DNA of 64,000 nucleotides from the NCBI GenBank assembly GCA_050948905.1, contig JBMNES010000001.1, positions 1,116,001 through 1,180,000 of the forward strand, given 5' to 3'. Position numbers and translations under genes: made by a program. The first letter of the stretch is position 1. Each line of letters opens with the position of its first letter. The stretch comes from DTKD01 sp050948905. Lineage in GTDB: Bacteria; Armatimonadota; UBA5829. Shown here piece by piece: positions 16,389 through 26,900 of the stretch. Under the pieces are notes generated by a model that made no database searches, had not been told where the DNA came from, and was given only the letters and a program-made list of their open reading frames with translations.

Positions 16389-17480
16389 ATGAGAGTATAC
16401 ATCGGCGCCACTCGTCAGAACGATGGTAAGACAATAACCAGCCTCGGACTTATTTCCGCGTTCAAGAAGAGGCTAAGCAACGTCGGCTACACAAAACCGG
16501 TCGGCCAGCGTTATGTCGAGATTGACGGCGCGAAGATAGACGAAGACGCGCTGCTGGTGAAGACCATATATAAACCGGACTGCGAAGTTGGGGATATGTC
16601 GCCGATCGCCATTCCGAGGTATTTTACGGAGAATTATATAGACTCTCCCAATCGCCCGGAACTAATCGGCGCCATTACTTCAGCGTTCGAGCGGGTGAGG
16701 GTTGGCAAGGATATAGTTGTGGTCGAAGGCACAGGGCACGCCGGGGTGGGGTCGGTTTTCGATTTGTCCAACGGAGATGTAGCGGCACTGCTTAAAAGCA
16801 AGGTCGTGCTAATCTCTTCCGGAGGCATAGGAAGGCCGATCGACGAGATAATGCTCAATAAGGCGATGTTCGACGCAGCCGGGGTGACGGTCGTCGGAGC
16901 CATTATAAATAAGGTAGAGGAAGCGAAATACGAGAAGGTCAGCCATTACGTCAAACTTGGGCTGGAGCGCAAGGGCGTCGAGTTGCTCGGGGTGATGCCG
17001 TACAGGTCTGTGCTGTCCAGCCCGACTATCGGCCAGTTGCTGGAGGACATCGACGGCAAGTTGTTGAGCGGCAACAGGGGTCTGCATAACAGCGTCGAAA
17101 AGACCGTTATCGGCGCTATGCCGCCGCATCAGGCGCTGGATTATCTCACCAAAGGCGCGCTGCTTATCACTCCGGGGAGTCGTGAGGACCTTATTTTAAC
17201 TGCTGTAAGTTCTTGTCTGGTGGGATGTGAAGAAGGCCCGGCGATCGCGGGAATGATACTGACAGGCGGTACTCCTCCGCAGCCGAACGTCGCGCAGTTG
17301 CTGGATAAGATAGCCATCCCGGTTATTCTGGTCGAGGACGACACTTATTCGGTGGCGTCCCGTATAGCGAAGCTGATTATCAAGATCAGGCCGGGGGATT
17401 TCGAGAAGATCAACGCGGCGGAGGCTATTGTCGACGAGTTCGTCGATGTGGATCGCATTTTGGAGAAGCTGCACGATTAA
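16389..17480 (+). CDS. Pta-N-like P-loop ATPase with DRTGG domain
   Basis: The 363-residue protein resembles the N-terminal part of long phosphotransacetylases, but stands alone. MRVYIGATRQNDGKTITSLG contains a dethiobiotin-synthase-type P-loop; IVVVEGTGHAGVGSVFDLSN follows near residue 110; the C-terminal 150 residues form a DRTGG domain (for example ALLITPGSREDLILTAVSS). Free-standing forms are thought to sense or regulate central metabolism. GGAGG lies 5 nt before the ATG at 16389; upstream starts would place the coding region inside the promoter. The folC gene starts 6 bp after the stop, so they likely form an operon. Confidence 0.82.
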   Translation: MRVYIGATRQNDGKTITSLGLISAFKKRLSNVGYTKPVGQRYVEIDGAKIDEDALLVKTIYKPDCEVGDMSPIAIPRYFTENYIDSPNRPELIGAITSAFERVRVGKDIVVVEGTGHAGVGSVFDLSNGDVAALLKSKVVLISSGGIGRPIDEIMLNKAMFDAAGVTVVGAIINKVEEAKYEKVSHYVKLGLERKGVELLGVMPYRSVLSSPTIGQLLEDIDGKLLSGNRGLHNSVEKTVIGAMPPHQALDYLTKGALLITPGSREDLILTAVSSCLVGCEEGPAIAGMILTGGTPPQPNVAQLLDKIAIPVILVEDDTYSVASRIAKLIIKIRPGDFEKINAAEAIVDEFVDVDRILEKLHD

Positions 17481-17485
17481 CGCTT

Positions 17486-18799
17486 ATGACCTACCAGCAA
17501 TCCCTTGAATATCTCGATAGTCTGCTTAAATTCGGCATAAAGTTCGGCTTGGAGCGCATCAGCGCTCTGGCCGCGGCTTTTGGCGACCCTCACAAACAGC
17601 TTCGCGTGATACATGTCGCCGGAACCAACGGCAAAGGCAGCACGTGTACCTTCATCGCGTCGATCCTGCGCGAGGCGGGTTATCGCACGGGTTTATATCT
17701 TTCGCCGTATGTCTTTGACGTGCGGGAGCGCATCCAGGTAGATGGCAAATATATCTCCGAGGAGGAGTTCGCCGAGCTTGCCTCCGAAATTAAGCTCGCC
17801 GCCGATAAAATAGGGCAGACTGAGCTTGGGCCGGTCACTGAGTTTGAAGTAAAGACTATGATGGCCTATCTCTACTTTGTGCGAAAAGGTGTCGACTTCG
17901 CGGTGCTGGAGGTCGGAATGGGCGGAAGGTTCGATGCGACCAACATCGTCTCTCCGCTGGTTTCCGTCATCACCTCAATCAGCCTCGATCATACCGACCG
18001 GCTCGGCGATACGGTCGAAAAGATAGCATTCGAGAAGGCCGGCATCATAAAGAACGGCTCGATGTTGGTCACTGCGGTCGATGACGATGCGGCGTGGCGG
18101 GTGATTTTGGACAGAAGCCGGCAGGAAGGCGTGGAGATCTGGCGTGTTATGAGCTCGCATGCCCGACACCCGTCCTCCCCGTCCGCTGATGTGCAATTCA
18201 GATATTCGACCAAAGGGGACAGCTTTTCTCTTTCCGGCGGGGAGATGAAGCTGATCGGGTTAAAGCCTTCTCTAATCGGCGCATTCCAACACGCCAATGC
18301 TGCCACGGCTGCTGTCGCCATTAAAGCGCTGGAGAGATATGAGGTACGCATCACTTCTCAGGCTATAGCCGCCGGGATAGCAAACGCGGCCATACCAGGG
18401 CGAATGCAGGTGTTGCGCAATGACCCGACCGTGGTCATCGATGGCGCACACAACCCGGACGCTGCGGCAAAACTGGCACGAGCGATAACAGAGCGATTCA
18501 GCTATGATCGTTTGATCCTTGTCATCGGCATGACCAACTCACACTCCCCTCAAAAGGTGCTGCGCAAGCTCGCCCCTCTCGCCAATAAAGTGATCGTTAC
18601 TCAGTCTCAATGGTTCAAGGCCACTCCATCCCAGCAGATCGCAGACGTGGCTCTGAAGATGGGGGCCGACGTCGAAGTGGTTGAGCCTGTAACAGAAGCG
18701 GCGAAGCACGCAATAAAAATCGCAAACCCCCGTGATCTGGTTCTTATAACCGGTTCTTTTTACACCATTGGCGAAGTCAATACCAACAACCTCAAATAG
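17486..18799 (+). CDS. folC: Folylpolyglutamate synthase / dihydrofolate synthase
   Basis: The 437-residue protein matches bacterial FolC, which adds glutamate to folates and, in bifunctional forms, to dihydropteroate. Conserved motifs are the P-loop VIHVAGTNGKGSTCTFIASI near residue 45, LYLSPYVFDVRERIQVDGK, LEVGMGGRFDATN near residue 140, SLDHTDRLGDTVEKIAFEKA, and VIDGAHNPDAAAKL in the C-terminal domain. The length is normal. The start ATG lies 6 bp after the DRTGG ATPase gene; no clear ribosome site is visible beyond weak purine content, so coupling to the upstream gene is likely. Confidence 0.95.
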   Translation: MTYQQSLEYLDSLLKFGIKFGLERISALAAAFGDPHKQLRVIHVAGTNGKGSTCTFIASILREAGYRTGLYLSPYVFDVRERIQVDGKYISEEEFAELASEIKLAADKIGQTELGPVTEFEVKTMMAYLYFVRKGVDFAVLEVGMGGRFDATNIVSPLVSVITSISLDHTDRLGDTVEKIAFEKAGIIKNGSMLVTAVDDDAAWRVILDRSRQEGVEIWRVMSSHARHPSSPSADVQFRYSTKGDSFSLSGGEMKLIGLKPSLIGAFQHANAATAAVAIKALERYEVRITSQAIAAGIANAAIPGRMQVLRNDPTVVIDGAHNPDAAAKLARAITERFSYDRLILVIGMTNSHSPQKVLRKLAPLANKVIVTQSQWFKATPSQQIADVALKMGADVEVVEPVTEAAKHAIKIANPRDLVLITGSFYTIGEVNTNNLK

Positions 18800-18887
18800 C
18801 CCGCTCCCCTCAAAAAGTTAGCCAATCTCAGCCGCAATTAAGGAATGAATAATCTGTGGCGGCCAGGCTGTCGTTGTTACATCACCT

Positions 18888-18899
18888 GGTAATATTACC
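18888..18899. promoter_or_regulatory. 12-bp perfect palindrome
   Basis: GGTAATATTACC is self-complementary and flanked by CT/TG. It lies 90 bp after folC and may be an operator or the tip of a weak hairpin; no gene starts close by. Confidence 0.25.
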
Positions 18900-19341
18900 T
18901 GATTTCGTGGAACTTGTACGCATCCATTGACAATCGACTTATGTCAAGGGTAAGATGCAGGTAGAGGGCATGGCTGCCGGATAGGGTTTGTCGGCAGCAA
19001 ATTCGCCCGCCGGGAGGTTGATGACCATTCGGTCAGCAGGCTCGCTGCCCAGAGAATCCTGGGTGTAGTCGTCAGGAGGTATACAATTGAACACCAGCCC
19101 GGGCTTTATGAACGCGGCAGGGTTCTGGGCGCTGGATTTGATTGCTTTAGGGGCAGCTACTGCAATCGGTAAATCAGCGCCGCTTAGTGAGTACACCGCC
19201 GACCTCACAGGTTGCCGTCGCGCAGCGCACGATGCAGTTGCCGGCAGTCGCTTTGCCTGGCATGCAGCACCGTGCGCGCGTTTGCGTCTGGTGACAAAAT
19301 ACCAGCGAGAGAAAAAGCAGACTTTCTATATTACTAATGAA

Positions 19342-19376
19342 ACGCGAAAGCGCGAAAGAAGCGAAAGCCAGAAATA
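19342..19376 (+). repeat. 35-bp GAAAGC-rich dispersed repeat, copy 1
   Basis: The element starts ACGCGAAAGCGCGAAAG and ends GCGAAAGCCAGAAAT. A copy in inverted orientation lies at 33089-33123, nearly identical apart from a few bases in the middle and at the end. Both copies are intergenic and flank the GHL10 cluster. Confidence 0.65.
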
Positions 19377-19469
19377 ATGCACTAGCTCAATCGGACTTCG
19401 AAGCTCGGATATCGAACATCGAAGCTTGTGCTGATGGTGGCTGGTCAGCTTGAAGGGTTGAAAAATTTT

Positions 19470-22400
19470 ATGAGAAAATCAGCATTTATATTATTGTTAG
19501 TCTTTGCAGCAGTCGCTTGCTCGCAAATGGCGATCGCCGCTGAGTTCCGTGCGTTCTGGGTTGATGCGTGGGGAACGGGTGCGATGAACCAGACGCAGGT
19601 GAATACGCTGCTCGGCACGGTCGGCACATCGCAGGGCGGTCAATTGCGCGACGCCAACTGCAATGCGATCGTAATTCAAGTGAGGCGCAACTGCGACGCC
19701 AACTACCCGTCGCAGATGGGAGAGCCGTATATGTCGGGGCTTACTCCTTCTAACTTTAACGCCCTGCAGGCGGTTATAAATGCTGCTCACGACACCACCG
19801 GCGGCAAAAAACGCCTCGAAGTCCACGCGTGGATAGTCTCATTCCGAACCAGTGGCGGATTAGTGTACAGCCAGCACACCAGCACCCCTACCGCCAGCCT
19901 GACAGATTATGACAATTACTGGATTTCGCGCTTGAACACAGGCGCGGAAGTCGACGACAAATCGATGGACCCTGGCCATCCCCTCGTGTCGGAATATACG
20001 GCCAATGTGGCTATGGATATAGTGACACACTTCGATGTCGACGCAATTCATTATGACTATATCAGAACCGGCGGCAATGCCGAAGGCTACAACCCGACGA
20101 GCGTGGCTCGATATAACGACTTGAAGGGCAAGACAGGAACACCAGCCGCCACCAATGCTGAGTGGCAGCAGTGGCGACGAGATCAGATTACTGCGGTTGT
20201 CAGGAAGATATACTCCAAAATCCAGGCGATCAAGCCGTCGGTTAAGCAGACTGCCTCTGTAGTCACCTGGAACCCCTCGCCGACAGCTTCAACCCGCGCC
20301 GCTTTCCAGGCGACCCGGCCGTATTATGACGTTTACAGCGACTGGGATAGCTGGCTTGAGGAAGGCATCGTCGACGCTGTAATGCCGATGACTTATTATA
20401 ATAACGCCTCCCTGCCTACCGACTATAAGAAGTGGATGAACTACCAAAAAGACCGCCACCACAATCGACATATGTATATCGGGCCAGGCATCTATCTGAA
20501 CTCGCTGGACAACTCTATTCTGCAGCTTCAGCTAACACGAGACCCATCCCCTGCCGGCAACTACGCGGAGGGCTATTGCGGCTATTCATATAGAGTTCCT
20601 TATATTAACGGAACCTGGGCGAATCAGTTCGGTGCACGGGTGAAGAACGAAGTAAACCCAACCTGGACCGATATCCCGGTGATGACCTGGAAGTCCAATC
20701 CGACAAAGGGGCATATCAGCGGCACTATCACCGATTATGCCACGGGTAAATGGATCGACGGGGCGAAGGTGACTCTCAGCGGGGCTGCGTCGCGCACGCA
20801 ATACTGTGACGGCACCGGGTTTTACTCTTTTATCGATCTCGCACCGGGAACATACACTGTAACTGTACAAAAAACTGGCACTCCGGCTCGACCGAAGAGC
20901 TATCCGACCATGAGCAAAACGGTGACAGTCGCTATCGGCGCTGTGACGGGAAATATGTATGTCACGAACTTCCAACTCGGCGGGGATGTGCCTCCGCAGA
21001 TAAGCAATGTTAATGCGACTAACGTGACCAACACTGCGGCGACCATAACCTGGACCACCGACCCGTCCGGTACTACGCAGGTTGAATACGGTAAGACTAC
21101 GAGCTATGGATCCTCGACCACGCTCAACAGCAGCCTCGTAACTTCGCACTCGCAGACCATCACCGGCCTGACACCGAAGACGCTGTATCACTATCGAGTG
21201 AAGTCGAACAACAGCAACGGTAACTCGGTTTCAGGTGATTATACGTTTACGACCAGCGGCCAACCAGCGATTTCGGGGGTTGCCACAGCTTCTGTGGGCG
21301 CGACATCGGCCACAATTATCTGGGCCACCGACGTTCCGGCGGATAGCAAGGTTAATTATGGACTCACCACCGGTTACGGCAGCCAGAAGTCTGATGCAGC
21401 GCAGCAGACGACTCACAGTATCACACTGACCGGGCTTGCTGAGAATACTACTTATAATTATCAGTGCGTATCGACCAACCCCTACGGGACAGCAACGTCG
21501 ACCAACTTTACTTTCAAGACTCAGTCTGCTCCGACTGAGATAATCGTAGATAACGTGGATGCGACCTTCACCGGGACCTGGAGCACAGGCACCGGAGGCT
21601 ATAACGGAAACTACAGATATATTTATAACGGCAAATCTACTGCCACCTCTTCGGCGACATTCACGCCGAACCTGGCGGCCGGCCGCTATGATGTCTATGT
21701 CTACTACCCATCGCATACCAGCGCCACCACTAAGGCGCCGTTTACTATTTATCATATGGATGGCACCACAGCCGCTTCGGTCAATCAGACGACCAATACA
21801 GGCACGTGGGTTAAGATTGGGGACAATCTGCGATTTGATGCAGGCACCAACGGTTATGTCACGCTGGGAATATACACCGGCGAAACTAACAAAACGAAAT
21901 ACGTCCTGGCTGACGCGGTCAAGTTTGTGTATGTTGGTGAGCTTGGGCCGCCTGACCTTATCGTGAACAATGGTGATGCCGGCACCTCATTCACTGGCAC
22001 CTGGAACGAGGGGACCTATGGCGGCGGTTACAATAATGATTACACGTTCGCCGATTGTGCCGCCACTGTTACGGCTACATATAAATGGACACCGACGGTT
22101 CCTCAAACCGCTCTTTACGACGTATATTGCTGGTATAACACCGGCGCAAACAGGGCCACCGACGCAAACTATACCATTCGACACGCTGACGGCACCAAGT
22201 CGGTGCAAATAAATCAGCAGACCAACGGATCGCAGTGGGTGCTGCTGTCTTCCGGGTTGAAGTTCAACGCGGGCACAGGCGGATATGTGATGCTGGATAA
22301 CAAGGCCAGCAACAACGTCGTGATCGCAGACGCCATCAGATGGGTCTATGCCGGCCCGGCGCCTGTGATAGACGACACACCGCCTACGATATCCATAAGC

Positions 22401-23843
22401 AACCCATCAGCATCGTTGACCAAGTCCGGCCCGATTACCTACACGGTCAACTACGCCGACGATATCGGGGTCAGCGCGATCACACTGACCAGCGCAAACA
22501 TAACCCTGCATAAAACCGGCACCGCCAACGGAATTGTGACGGTTTCCGGCACGGGCACTGCTTCGCGCACGGTCACTATTTCTAACATTAGCGGCGACGG
22601 GCTGATGAGTATATCCATCGCCGCAGGCACGGCAAGCGACGCTGCTGGCAATCTGGCGCCGGCTGCCGGCCCTGCACCTTCTTTCTACGTGGATAACACC
22701 AAACCGGAAGTCTCGCTCGATTCTCCGTCGACTGAGATGACAACTTCCGGCCCGGTGACCTATACGGTAACCTACGACGACGCTACTGCAGTGACTTTGA
22801 CGAGCGCTAACGTTACGCTTAATAAGGCCGGCACGGCTAACGGAACTGTGGCTGTATCCGGCTCCGGTAACTCTTCGCGCACGGTCACTATTTCCAATAT
22901 AACCGGCGACGGGACACTCGGCATTTCAGTGGCTGCGGGCACCGCCAGCGACAATGCGGGCAACCTCGCCGATGCGGCCGGGCCGTCGTTGACGTTCGTT
23001 GTCGATAACACTGCTCCGAGCGTGGCCAACGTCACTGACGAGACTTACACTATCTCCAAGTCGAAGCTGAACGCATCGTGGGTGGCTTCTGATGCCGGTT
23101 CCGGGGTTGCAAATTGCGAATACGCAGTGGGCACAACACCTGGCGCTGCTAATATCAAAGGCTGGACCGACGCAGGTAATGCGACTTCGGCTGAGATTAC
23201 AGGACTTTCTCTGCAGGTCAACGGCGTCTACTATGTCTCTGTTCGCGCAGTCGATAATGTCGGTCTGACCTCTGCGGTGGTCTCTTCTGCTGGGGTGCGT
23301 GTGGCGCAGCCAGTCGATAGTATTCCTGCGACCAGGGATCTGCCCAATGGCTCCGTGGTGTTGCTGCCTGCGAGGGTCGTGACTGCGGCGTTCGACGGCA
23401 GGTTCTATATTGAGGAGGACAACCGGGCGGCTGGTATTCAGGTGCAGAGCGCGGATTCGACCGCGGTAGGCCAGTCTGTCTCGGTTTACGGCATACTCGG
23501 CATGAACGATGGCGAGCGCGCGATCACTAACGGCAAAATCGACCAGGCTGCTCCTGGCACGGCTATAATGCCGCTTATGGTGACAGGAAAATCTGTTGGC
23601 TCGGCGGGAAGTGCGGAACTATATAATATCGGACTTCTGCTGAGAACTGCAGGAAGAGTCACCAATAAAGGAGCCGGTTGGTTCAGTATAAGTGATGGAT
23701 CGGGTGTGACCGTAAAGGTCTATTCCGGCAAAGCCGTCAACACCGGCGCGTTTGTCGGGGCGACCGGGATCAGTATCCTCGAAGGCAATCAGAGGGTTAT
23801 TCGAACCCGTTTTGAGAGTGACGTGCGCGTATACGCGCCTTAA
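19470..23843 (+). CDS. Giant secreted GHL10 (YngK-like, DUF187) protein 1, multimodular
   Basis: The 1457-residue protein has a signal peptide (MRKSAFILLLVFAAVACSQM, cleaved near AIAAEF). Residues about 25-410 form the GHL10 TIM barrel: EFRAFWVDAWG, NCNAIVIQVRRNCDANYPS, DAIHYDYIRTGG, DAVMPMTYYN and HMYIGPGIYLNS. GHL10 is a putative glycan-hydrolase family. Following modules: carboxypeptidase-regulatory-like (412-505), two fibronectin-III/purple-acid-phosphatase-N-like (507-685), two golvesin-C/xanthan-lyase-like carbohydrate-binding (689-965), two Ig-like (967-1175), a fibronectin-like domain (1179-1275), and the shared OB-like C-terminal module (1280-1457). The ATG at 19470 begins a clean signal peptide; upstream starts would bury it. 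It is extracellular or surface-bound. Confidence 0.88.
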   Translation: MRKSAFILLLVFAAVACSQMAIAAEFRAFWVDAWGTGAMNQTQVNTLLGTVGTSQGGQLRDANCNAIVIQVRRNCDANYPSQMGEPYMSGLTPSNFNALQAVINAAHDTTGGKKRLEVHAWIVSFRTSGGLVYSQHTSTPTASLTDYDNYWISRLNTGAEVDDKSMDPGHPLVSEYTANVAMDIVTHFDVDAIHYDYIRTGGNAEGYNPTSVARYNDLKGKTGTPAATNAEWQQWRRDQITAVVRKIYSKIQAIKPSVKQTASVVTWNPSPTASTRAAFQATRPYYDVYSDWDSWLEEGIVDAVMPMTYYNNASLPTDYKKWMNYQKDRHHNRHMYIGPGIYLNSLDNSILQLQLTRDPSPAGNYAEGYCGYSYRVPYINGTWANQFGARVKNEVNPTWTDIPVMTWKSNPTKGHISGTITDYATGKWIDGAKVTLSGAASRTQYCDGTGFYSFIDLAPGTYTVTVQKTGTPARPKSYPTMSKTVTVAIGAVTGNMYVTNFQLGGDVPPQISNVNATNVTNTAATITWTTDPSGTTQVEYGKTTSYGSSTTLNSSLVTSHSQTITGLTPKTLYHYRVKSNNSNGNSVSGDYTFTTSGQPAISGVATASVGATSATIIWATDVPADSKVNYGLTTGYGSQKSDAAQQTTHSITLTGLAENTTYNYQCVSTNPYGTATSTNFTFKTQSAPTEIIVDNVDATFTGTWSTGTGGYNGNYRYIYNGKSTATSSATFTPNLAAGRYDVYVYYPSHTSATTKAPFTIYHMDGTTAASVNQTTNTGTWVKIGDNLRFDAGTNGYVTLGIYTGETNKTKYVLADAVKFVYVGELGPPDLIVNNGDAGTSFTGTWNEGTYGGGYNNDYTFADCAATVTATYKWTPTVPQTALYDVYCWYNTGANRATDANYTIRHADGTKSVQINQQTNGSQWVLLSSGLKFNAGTGGYVMLDNKASNNVVIADAIRWVYAGPAPVIDDTPPTISISNPSASLTKSGPITYTVNYADDIGVSAITLTSANITLHKTGTANGIVTVSGTGTASRTVTISNISGDGLMSISIAAGTASDAAGNLAPAAGPAPSFYVDNTKPEVSLDSPSTEMTTSGPVTYTVTYDDATAVTLTSANVTLNKAGTANGTVAVSGSGNSSRTVTISNITGDGTLGISVAAGTASDNAGNLADAAGPSLTFVVDNTAPSVANVTDETYTISKSKLNASWVASDAGSGVANCEYAVGTTPGAANIKGWTDAGNATSAEITGLSLQVNGVYYVSVRAVDNVGLTSAVVSSAGVRVAQPVDSIPATRDLPNGSVVLLPARVVTAAFDGRFYIEEDNRAAGIQVQSADSTAVGQSVSVYGILGMNDGERAITNGKIDQAAPGTAIMPLMVTGKSVGSAGSAELYNIGLLLRTAGRVTNKGAGWFSISDGSGVTVKVYSGKAVNTGAFVGATGISILEGNQRVIRTRFESDVRVYAP

Positions 23844-23917
23844 ACTGGATTCAACGGACGGAATCTTAAGATGGCCAGGATGGCAGCGATCGGGTTTGGC
23901 TTGTGGTAATGCTTTTG

Positions 23918-23950
23918 GCCCCGGACAGGTGTTGTGACGCCGTCCGGGGC
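23918..23950 (+). other. Intercistronic hairpin between GHL10 genes 1 and 2
   Basis: GCCCCGGAC pairs with GTCCGGGGC across a 15-nt loop (9-bp perfect stem). No T-run follows, so it may stabilise or process the transcript and not end it. Confidence 0.5.
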
Positions 23951-23984
23951 TGAGCTACCGTGCTGGGTTCTGGAGGAGATTCAC

Positions 23985-26900
23985 GTGGCAAAGACGGTTA
24001 AGGGTAGTTTTATGGTTGGTGGGCGACAACTTAATTGGGCACTGCTCACCTGCCTTTTGGTTTTTGTAAGTGCGTGTGCTTGCGGGGCTTATGTTCAGGG
24101 TGACCCTGAGTTCAGGGCGTTCTGGGTGGACGCCTGGGGAGTGGGGGTGCTAAACCAATCACAGGTGGATGACCTCCTCGGTGTGCCCGGCACGCCGCAG
24201 AAAGGCCAGATTCGCGAGGCCAACTGCAACGCGGTCATAGTGCAGGTGAGGCGCAACTGCGACGCCAACTACCCGTCCTCTATGGGTGAGCCTTATATGT
24301 CCGGGCTGTCTCCGGCTGATTTTAACGCGCTTCAGGCAGTCATTGATGCCGCGCACGATACCACCGGCGGCAAGAAGAGAATAGAAGTGCATGCGTGGGT
24401 TGTTGCCTTCCGCACCAGCGGCGGGGCCCTATATGCCGCGCACTCAGACCCTCCCACCGGCAGTCTTATTCAACTCGACAACTACTGGCCCTCTCGTGAC
24501 AACACCGGCGCTGAGGTAGGGGATAAGGCAATCGACCCCGGCCATCCGCTTGCTGCAGATTATACCGTCAACGTCGCTATGGACATCGTCACCAACTTCG
24601 ATGTCGACGCTGTTCACTACGATTATATAAGATTCACAGCCAACAACCAGGGCTACAATCCGACCTCTGTCGCTCGATATAACGCCAGATATGGTCTGAC
24701 AGGCCAGCCTAATCCGAAAGATGAACAATGGAAGCAGTGGCGGCGGGATCAGGTCACGGCGGTCGTAAGAAAGACCTATGCCAAGATTCAGGCGGTGAAA
24801 CCGTGGGTGCAGTTGAGTGGGTCGTTTGTCACGTGGAACCCGTCGCCGACCTCCTCAACCCGTGCCGGGTTTATGGGGACCAGGCCGTATTACGATGTGT
24901 ATAGCGACTGGGATGCGTGGATTCAGGAAGGAATCATAGACGCAGCGGTCCCGATGACATATTACAACTGGGCCTCACTTCCCTATGACTACTTAAGATG
25001 GATGAATTTCGAGAAGGACCGTCACGGTAACCGGCATATGTACATCGGTCCGGGAATATACCTGAACTCACGTGACAATGCCCTGATGGAACTCAATATG
25101 ACGCGAGACCCGTCGCCGGCGGGCAATTACGCTCACGGTTTCAGCGGATACTCATACAGGGTTCCTTATGACGGCGGCAACTGGAGCAACTTCGGCACGC
25201 GGCTCAAAAACGAGGTGACACCCGTTTGGGCGGATATCCCGGTTATGGATTGGAAGGCCTCTCCGACAAAGGGGCATATCAGCGGAACGGTGACTGTTAA
25301 CGGCACCAACGCGTGGCTCGACGGCGCGACGGTGCAGATAACCGGGCCTGAGGAGCGGACTATGCTCACGGACGGCACCGGGTTTTACGCATTCATCGAT
25401 CTTACTCCCGGAACCTATACAATCACCGTCAGCAAAACCGGCGCTGCCACGACACAGCGCGTGGTCAACGTTGGAATCGGCCAGGTCGTCGGCAATATGT
25501 ACGTGAACGATTTTTCGATCGGCAGCTCGCCGATCGTCTACGATGTGGAAGTTGTAAATATTACCGACAACACCGCTACGATAGCCTGGAAGACCGATCT
25601 TCCGGCATCTTCTCAGGTGCAATACGGGCCTACGGATGGCTATGGGCAGAACTCCGCGATCGATCAAACGCTTTCCACGTCGCATTTGGTCACTTTGACC
25701 GGATTGGCTCCGCATACTCTATATCATTTTAGAGCAGCATCAGCAAACGACGTAGGGACCGGATATTCTGGGGATTATACCTTCTCCAGCGGCTCGGGTC
25801 TATTGGCTTTGATTCCCACGCCGAGCAGCGGCGGAACGGTTACCGGCGGAGGTTGGAACGCAGCCGGAACCCTCGTGAGTGCTCGTGCTGAGACTTATAA
25901 CGGCTTCTTCTTCCAGGGCTGGTCGACCACGCCTAACGCTGGCGGAATAATCTCCACCGCAAATCCTTATGAGTTCGAGATGCCGCTGGGGAATCTGACG
26001 CTTTACGCAATATTCCAATCAAGCGTTGGGGATATTATCGTGGAGTCTATGCCGGGTGGCAAAAACTACGATTGGTATCAGGACTTTAACTTCGCCGTCA
26101 GCAGCGTAAAAAGCGCCGCAATTGGCTGCACGCCAGGCATATCCAGCAGATATTCCGGCATCGGCGGGGTGGTCACCGACCGATCCGCGCACTATCGACC
26201 TGAAATTCCTGTGGATGGATCCTACGAGGTCTGGGCTACCTGGGCAAAATCGACAAACGGCGGCTCTAATATCCGTCATACGGTATATCACAGGGACGGC
26301 GAGTTTACCAAGATTTTTAACCAGGCATCAAATGACAATAAATGGAATTATATAGGCGAGTTTCCATTCCTCGCCGGCGCGTCGGGCAGTGGGGTTGCCG
26401 AGCTAAAACAATGGGCCTCGGCGGCGCAATCGGGCAAGAGAATTATGGCTGATGCTGTCAAATGGGTTTACGTAGGCCCGTTTAAGGCCAAAAATCCGGA
26501 GCCTGCCGATAAATCAGTAGAAATCCCGCCGAGCAACCCGACTCTGAGTTGGTCACCGGGAGGAACAACAGGGGCCTATGACGTCTACTTCGGCACCAGT
26601 CCGACCGAGATGGAAAAGGTCTCCAGTATGCAGACCAGCACCAGTATCAGCATGGATGTGCTTGCATCGACGACCACATATTACTGGAGAGTCGACTCGT
26701 TCTTCCTTGGCAAGACCACGACCGGGGATATCTGGCGGTTTACAACGGCGGCTGTGCCACCTTCTATTTCTAATGTGGAAGTTACAGCCATCACGTCATC
26801 CAGCGCAGTGATTACGTGGGATACCGACCAGCCTGCCACGGGCCAGGTCGTATACGGCACTGAGCCTACCTACGGATCGACGACACCGAAAGATACTGGC

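Larger units (their letters stand above)
18800..19469. other. Intergenic region before the GHL10 cluster, with palindrome and repeat sequences
   Basis: About 670 bp lie between folC and the first GHL10 gene. They contain a perfect 12-bp palindrome (GGTAATATTACC, 18888-18899) and a 35-bp GAAAGC-rich element (19342-19376) shared with 33.1 kb. A minus-strand frame at 18939-19208 (89 codons) has protein-like composition but no known domain or ribosome site. A plus-strand frame at 19087 follows AGGAGG by 7 nt but begins with TTG, drifts into the repeat and matches nothing I know. These may be gene remnants. No convincing gene is called. Confidence 0.45.

Noticed and set aside
18939..19208. An 89-codon minus-strand frame
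   Set aside because: Composition is protein-like but there is no ribosome site, no homology I recognise and no neighbour link; kept only as a possible remnant.
19087..19377. A 96-codon plus-strand frame with AGGAGG upstream
   Set aside because: Begins with TTG, lacks any domain, and its end runs through the GAAAGC-rich repeat.
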